DNA of 18,415 nt, taken from positions 1 through 18,415 of the forward strand of contig JAJYPW010000002.1 in the NCBI GenBank assembly GCA_021795055.1. Direction: 5' to 3'. Shown here one piece after another: positions 14,779 through 18,415 of this stretch. Position 1 is the stretch's first letter, and each line of letters opens with the position of its first letter. The stretch comes from Thermoplasmata archaeon. GTDB lineage: Archaea; Thermoplasmatota; Thermoplasmata; Thermoplasmatales; Thermoplasmataceae. The notes under the pieces are model-generated. The model had not been told where the DNA came from. It saw only the letters and a list, made by a program, of their open reading frames with translations, and did no database searches. The position numbers and the translations under genes were made by a program.

Positions 14779-15253
14779 GGGAACCACTGGCGTCAGGCCG
14801 AGACCGGAGAAGACCACAGAGCTCCTAATGCTTAATAAAATCAATCACATGGTAATACTGCCTGAGGGGAAGGAAACAGAGGGTATGCTGAAAGCTGCCA
14901 AGGACTACATAACCTGGGGGGAAATTGACGCTGAAACACTGTCCCTCGCTCTGAGACACAGGGCACTGTTGAAGGGGAGAAAGAAACTGGAAGAATCCAA
15001 TCTGAAGGAAGTTTCCGGGGCAAAGGACTTCGATCAGCTCGCCGAAAAGCTGATTTCAGGTGAGATAAAAATCAGGGACATTAAAGACATCGTACCGGTG
15101 TTCAGGCTCCACCCGCCAAGAGGCGGGCTCGAATATGTCAGGAAACCATTCGGGGACGGTGGCTCGCTTGGTTACAGGGGAAAGGATATTAATGCACTTA
15201 TCAGGAAAATGCTTAAACCTGGAGTTGATCTGAATGGTAAGAAACAGAACTAA
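14756..15253 (+). CDS. rpl30: Ribosomal protein L30 (uL30, archaeal long form)
   Basis: The 165-residue product is the long archaeal/eukaryotic L30 (related to eukaryotic L7). It begins AAIRIRGTTGVRPRPEK, and includes MLKAAKDYITWGEIDAETL and VFRLHPPRGGLEYVRKPFGD. GGAGGTGT ends five bases before ATG 14756, which lies 23 bp inside S5. The last 20 bp overlap L15. Confidence 0.96.
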   Translation: MLAAIRIRGTTGVRPRPEKTTELLMLNKINHMVILPEGKETEGMLKAAKDYITWGEIDAETLSLALRHRALLKGRKKLEESNLKEVSGAKDFDQLAEKLISGEIKIRDIKDIVPVFRLHPPRGGLEYVRKPFGDGGSLGYRGKDINALIRKMLKPGVDLNGKKQN

Positions 15254-15659
15254 GAAGTACAGAGGGACCCACTACGGCAGAGGCATGAAAGCCGGCCGTG
15301 GAAAGGGCAAGAGAGGAGGCAGCGGCATGGCCGGCCTCGGCAAGCACAAATGGATCTGGATGGTCAAATACGATCCTCTCCATTATGGAGGCAAAGGATT
15401 CACAAGCCATCATTTCAGCAGGTCAAGGCCAGTCATCACACTGGGTCAGCTGGAAAGCAGCATATCTGACCTCAAGGATAGAGGCTTCATCAGCCAGGCA
15501 GGTGAAGTTCTGGAAATCGACCTGAAAACCGCGGGCTATGGAAAGTTACTTGGATCTGGGACATTTTCCTTAAAGGCCAGGATAGTGGTACCTAAAGCCA
15601 CTGAAAAGGCTTTAAGTAAAATCTCTGCTATCGGGTCTACGGTAGAGCTTGATGAATGA
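15234..15659 (+). CDS. rpl15: Ribosomal protein L15 (uL15)
   Basis: L15 helps late large-subunit assembly. The 141-residue product opens with the archaeal/eukaryotic L15 signature: THYGRGMKAGRGKGKRGGSG, GLGKHKWIW, then GGKGFTSHHFSRSR; it ends with LLGSGTFSLKARIVVPKAT. ATG 15234 lies 20 bp inside L30 and follows GGAGTTGA at five-base spacing. The stop (TGA, 15657) overlaps the SecY start region. Confidence 0.97.
   Translation: MVRNRTKKYRGTHYGRGMKAGRGKGKRGGSGMAGLGKHKWIWMVKYDPLHYGGKGFTSHHFSRSRPVITLGQLESSISDLKDRGFISQAGEVLEIDLKTAGYGKLLGSGTFSLKARIVVPKATEKALSKISAIGSTVELDE
15611..15618 (+). promoter_or_regulatory. Possible internal TATA box ahead of secY
   Basis: TTTAAGTA within the end of L15 lies 41 bases before the SecY ATG, where it could give a transcript starting about ten bases before the gene. 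The match is modest and lies in coding sequence, so it may be chance. Confidence 0.2.
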
Positions 15660-17427
15660 AGTAAACAGGAACCGAAAGGCCGCAGTCCCTGTAATATTCT
15701 TCTACTTCCTTATAGTGGTGGGATTCTGGTACTTCGGGCATTACTCGGCCCTCCCTGTTCTCATAACCGGCGTGATTCTTGCCCCCGTATTCTGGATTAC
15801 TTACCTTGTTGTCAGTTATGCCGGGCCAAAGCAGAGCAAGCTATACGGCCTGGAATACCTGACATCGAAGCTCCCTGCGGTGAAGAAGGCCAAGGGCCAC
15901 GTTTCATTCAGAAACAAGATGATATGGACCGGTCTGGTGGTGGTCCTTTACTTCATCCTGACCAACGTTTACGTATATGGACTCAACGTCAAGAATTCAA
16001 TAGATGTGTTCGCCTCCTTCAGGGCAATTTTTGCCGGGGCGCAGGGTTCTATTATGGACCTTGGAATAGGGCCAATAGTCACAGCCAGCATAGTGATGCA
16101 GCTGTTTGCTGGCGCCAAGATATTCAACATTGACCTGAAGAATTCTGAGGACAAGGCGGTCTACCAGGGTGTCCAGAAACTTCTCATCATCGTTATGATA
16201 TTTGTCGAGGCAATCCCGCAGACTTTTGGATATCTTGTTCCAGATTCCAGCTTCGTTTCCAATCTGAATTCTATCGCGCCTGGATACGGACTTTTCCTGG
16301 CACAAACCGCCATTATACTGCAACTTTTCGTGGGTTCATACCTCGTGTTTCTCTTTGATGAACTTGTCTCAAAATATGGTATCGGATCAGGCGTCTCGCT
16401 TTTCATTGCAGCTGGTGTCTCCCAGCAGCTTTTCACGGGGACTTTTAACTGGCTGCCAACTTCCCCATCGCTGCCACTGTCCATAACAAACCTTCCTGCG
16501 GGGGCGATACCAAAGGTCATCTACATGGTGTCAACCCAGACCTCCGCATATCTGAACAGCACCGGAATTATGACCATTCTCTTTGGGCAAAATGGGATGA
16601 TTGCGCTGATCGGGACGGTATTCATATTCTTCCTTGTTGCTTACTTCCAGAGTAGCAAACTCGAACTGCCGATTGCCCATGAGAGAGTGAGGGGAGCAAG
16701 GGGAAGATATCCGATCCAGCTGTTCTATGCGTCTAACATTCCTGTAATACTTGCTACCGCGCTGCTGGCCAATGTAGCGATGTGGACGCTGATATTCTGG
16801 GGCAGCCCCGTTCTGAGCGCCGTGCCCGTTCTCGGGCATAATCCCCTTTTAGGGTCCTACCCGAGTGCACAGCTACTCTCCCAGTATACTGTCAACGGAG
16901 TTACCCAGATATCAAGAACCACGCCGACTGGTGGCCTTGCCTTCTACCTATCGTCACCCAACGGTCTCGCCAACTGGCTATTCCCGATCCTGAGTCCGGG
17001 AGGTTATGGCAGCGTACTGTTCTGGCACACTTCATGGGAGGAGGCAGTGCATGTGATTGCCTATGTCGGATTCATGGTGGTGGCAAGCGCCATTTTTGCG
17101 AAATTCTGGATTGAGACTACCAACATGGGTTCTGCTGCTGTGGCGAGGCAGATACAGTCTAGTGGCATGCAGATACCTGGTTTCAGGAGGGACCCCAAAG
17201 TCATGGAGAAGGTGCTGGACAGATACATCCCGGCAGTCACTATTTTCAGCGGGGTTGCCGTAGGCATGCTGGCCGCAGGGGCAAACCTGATAGGGACGGT
17301 GGGGCAGACGAGCGGTACTGGACTTCTGCTTGCTGTTGGTATCGTGATACAGTTCTACGAAGCAATGGGAAGGGAGCAGCTAATGGAGATGCATCCGGTA
17401 ATCAGGCAGTTTTTCGCAGGTGCTTGA
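15652..17427 (+). CDS. secY: Protein translocase channel SecY (Sec61 alpha)
   Basis: SecY forms the membrane channel for protein export and insertion. The 591-residue product contains the plug region (IFAGAQGSIMDLGIG then PIVTASIVMQLFAG, residues 127-154), and the conserved cytoplasmic loop (ERVRGARGRYPIQLFYASNI, residues 344-363) that contacts the ribosome. The canonical N-terminus (LTSKLPAVKKA, then SFRNKMIWTGLVVVLYFIL) begins near residue 70. Before it are two additional hydrophobic segments, residues 12-28 and 33-56. A long polar loop, about 384-465, separates TM7 and TM8. It is thus longer than many archaeal SecY proteins (about 430-500). ATG 15652 is preceded by GGTAGA at five bases and overlaps the L15 stop. 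Confidence 0.97.
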   Translation: MNEVNRNRKAAVPVIFFYFLIVVGFWYFGHYSALPVLITGVILAPVFWITYLVVSYAGPKQSKLYGLEYLTSKLPAVKKAKGHVSFRNKMIWTGLVVVLYFILTNVYVYGLNVKNSIDVFASFRAIFAGAQGSIMDLGIGPIVTASIVMQLFAGAKIFNIDLKNSEDKAVYQGVQKLLIIVMIFVEAIPQTFGYLVPDSSFVSNLNSIAPGYGLFLAQTAIILQLFVGSYLVFLFDELVSKYGIGSGVSLFIAAGVSQQLFTGTFNWLPTSPSLPLSITNLPAGAIPKVIYMVSTQTSAYLNSTGIMTILFGQNGMIALIGTVFIFFLVAYFQSSKLELPIAHERVRGARGRYPIQLFYASNIPVILATALLANVAMWTLIFWGSPVLSAVPVLGHNPLLGSYPSAQLLSQYTVNGVTQISRTTPTGGLAFYLSSPNGLANWLFPILSPGGYGSVLFWHTSWEEAVHVIAYVGFMVVASAIFAKFWIETTNMGSAAVARQIQSSGMQIPGFRRDPKVMEKVLDRYIPAVTIFSGVAVGMLAAGANLIGTVGQTSGTGLLLAVGIVIQFYEAMGREQLMEMHPVIRQFFAGA

Positions 17428-17982
17428 ATGAGGGTAGTCATAGCCGGTGTAGCCGGCGTTGGGAAATCAACGGTTCTTGAGCTTGTTTCAAGGATGACGC
17501 ACTACGACATCATCAACTACGGTACCCTTATGTTTGAGATGGCAAAGGAGATTGGCCTTGTCTCCGATAGGGATCAGCTGAGGAAGTTGAATGTCGATAC
17601 CCAGATCAATCTTCAGAAGAAGGCTTCCCAGGCCATTGGCAAAATGGACAATGTGATAATAGACACCCACATGGCAATAAAGAGCCCTAGAGGTTACCTT
17701 CCCGGCCTCCCTGAATGGGTTGTCAGGGAACTCAAGGTAAGCATATATTTCCTGATAGAGGCAAGCCCCGAATTGATAATGGCAAGGAGGCTGAAGGACA
17801 AGAACAGGAAGAGGGACGACGATACGGTGGAATCAATTAGGGAACATCAGGAGATAAACAGGTCTTTTGCAGTGGCGTACTCGGTGTACACCGGAGCTAC
17901 AATAAACTATATCAATAACCCGGATGGAAAACCTGAAGTGGCAGCAGACAATATAGCGAAGGTGCTGATGGGAAATGAGTGA
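17428..17982 (+). CDS. adkA: Archaeal-type adenylate kinase AdkA
   Basis: AdkA converts ATP plus AMP to two ADP in the cytoplasm. The 184-residue product has the P-loop GVAGVGKST (residues 7-15), IIDTHMAIKSPRGYLPGLPE in the middle, and RRLKDKNRKRDDDTVESI followed by REHQEINR, characteristic of the archaeal family rather than bacterial Adk with its LID domain. ATG directly abuts the SecY stop, and AGGTGC lies four bases upstream. Position after SecY is conserved in many euryarchaea. Confidence 0.96.
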   Translation: MRVVIAGVAGVGKSTVLELVSRMTHYDIINYGTLMFEMAKEIGLVSDRDQLRKLNVDTQINLQKKASQAIGKMDNVIIDTHMAIKSPRGYLPGLPEWVVRELKVSIYFLIEASPELIMARRLKDKNRKRDDDTVESIREHQEINRSFAVAYSVYTGATINYINNPDGKPEVAADNIAKVLMGNE

Positions 17983-18415
17983 CGGCAGAACCAGATCGCC
18001 TCCGCCTCCTATGACGGAAGCCCAGAAGAAGATGATGCGTTTCCAGATGATCTATCTGCTCATTACCCTGCTGATGCTCATTTTTATCTCCACACCTTCA
18101 ATAAGGATAGCCATAGGCACTGGAGTGGACTTCGTATTCTCTCCTCTGATTGGATTCAACGGTGCATACCCGTTGCTGACAATAGTGTTTTCAGGGATCC
18201 TGATTGGTCTTATCACGTCAATTCCCAGGTATTTCTTCACGGACTGGATCAAGATGGGGGAGATACAACACCGGAGCAGGGCATTCGGAAAAGCCATCAG
18301 GGAAGCCTACAGGAACAACGAGAGGGACAAGATAAACAGGCTCAGCAAGATGCGGACTGAGGTGATGATGGAAAGCCAGGCTGTCACAATGAACACGATG
18401 AAACCCCTGATGATA
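17975..18415 (+). CDS. EMC3/DUF106 membrane protein (Oxa1/YidC-like), 5' part
   Basis: ATG 17975 overlaps the AdkA end by eight bases; 147 codons are present and the C-terminus lies beyond the window. The sequence begins MSDGRTRSPPPPMTEAQKK, then has hydrophobic segments at about residues 22-41 (MIYLLITLLMLIF) and 64-86 (YPLLTIVFSGILIGLITSIP), followed by a charged, helical, probably coiled-coil stretch (AFGKAIREAYRNNERDKINR) and QAVTMNTMKPLMI. That layout, TM–TM–coiled coil then a KPM motif, fits archaeal DUF106 proteins, which are Oxa1/YidC/EMC3 relatives thought to aid membrane insertion. A place next to secY supports this. Gene product not otherwise confirmed. Confidence 0.85.
   Translation, partial: MSDGRTRSPPPPMTEAQKKMMRFQMIYLLITLLMLIFISTPSIRIAIGTGVDFVFSPLIGFNGAYPLLTIVFSGILIGLITSIPRYFFTDWIKMGEIQHRSRAFGKAIREAYRNNERDKINRLSKMRTEVMMESQAVTMNTMKPLMI

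Overview
The window is archaeal. It is almost entirely one r-protein (S10/spc-type) gene cluster, preceded by a divergent, very long tetratricopeptide-repeat (TPR) gene. Archaeal markers are L32e, L19e and S4e, aIF1 and the RNase P protein Rnp1 inside the r-protein operon, an archaeal-type SecY followed by AdkA and an EMC3/DUF106 membrane protein, a TATA/BRE promoter, and AGGTGA-type ribosome binding sites. Gene order, heavy AGG/ATA codon use and the long SecY suggest a Thermoplasmatales-like euryarchaeon. That assignment is inference; no rRNA is present to confirm it.

Layout. Bases 1-3864 (minus strand) are one uninterrupted frame of 1,288 codons with 36 complete TPR units of about 34 residues. 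The C-terminus lies off the left edge. The first 113 bases of the window are an exact copy of bases 1918-2030 in the same gene. Bases 3865-4131 are the divergent control region: a strong TATA box for the r-protein operon, weaker candidates for the TPR gene, and a roughly 100-nt leader with a possible 18-codon upstream ORF. From 4132 to the right edge every gene is on the plus strand and nearly all touch or overlap: L3, L4, L23, L2, S19, L22, S3, L29, aIF1, Rnp1, S17, L14, L24, S4e, L5, S14, S8, L6, L32e, L19e, L18, S5, L30, L15, SecY, AdkA, and the first 147 codons of an EMC3/DUF106 protein. The 53-residue S14 starts at TTG.

How the genes work together. The cluster makes the core of both ribosomal subunits, an initiation factor (aIF1), an RNase P subunit, the SecY translocon channel, a probable membrane insertase partner and adenylate kinase. 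Translation, protein export and nucleotide supply therefore appear co-transcribed. Overlapping stop/start codons and ribosome binding sites embedded in upstream gene ends suggest strong translational coupling.

Most unusual points: (1) S17 and S4e have no ATG/GTG/TTG where their Shine-Dalgarno sequence and family alignment place the start, but both have ACG exactly five bases after GGTGA; (2) L24 lacks the usual basic N-terminus and carries a 76-residue, very acidic C-terminal tail; (3) the giant TPR gene has a perfect 113-bp internal repeat; (4) SecY has two extra predicted N-terminal membrane helices and a long loop between TM7 and TM8. I found no CRISPR array, insertion sequence, tRNA or rRNA.
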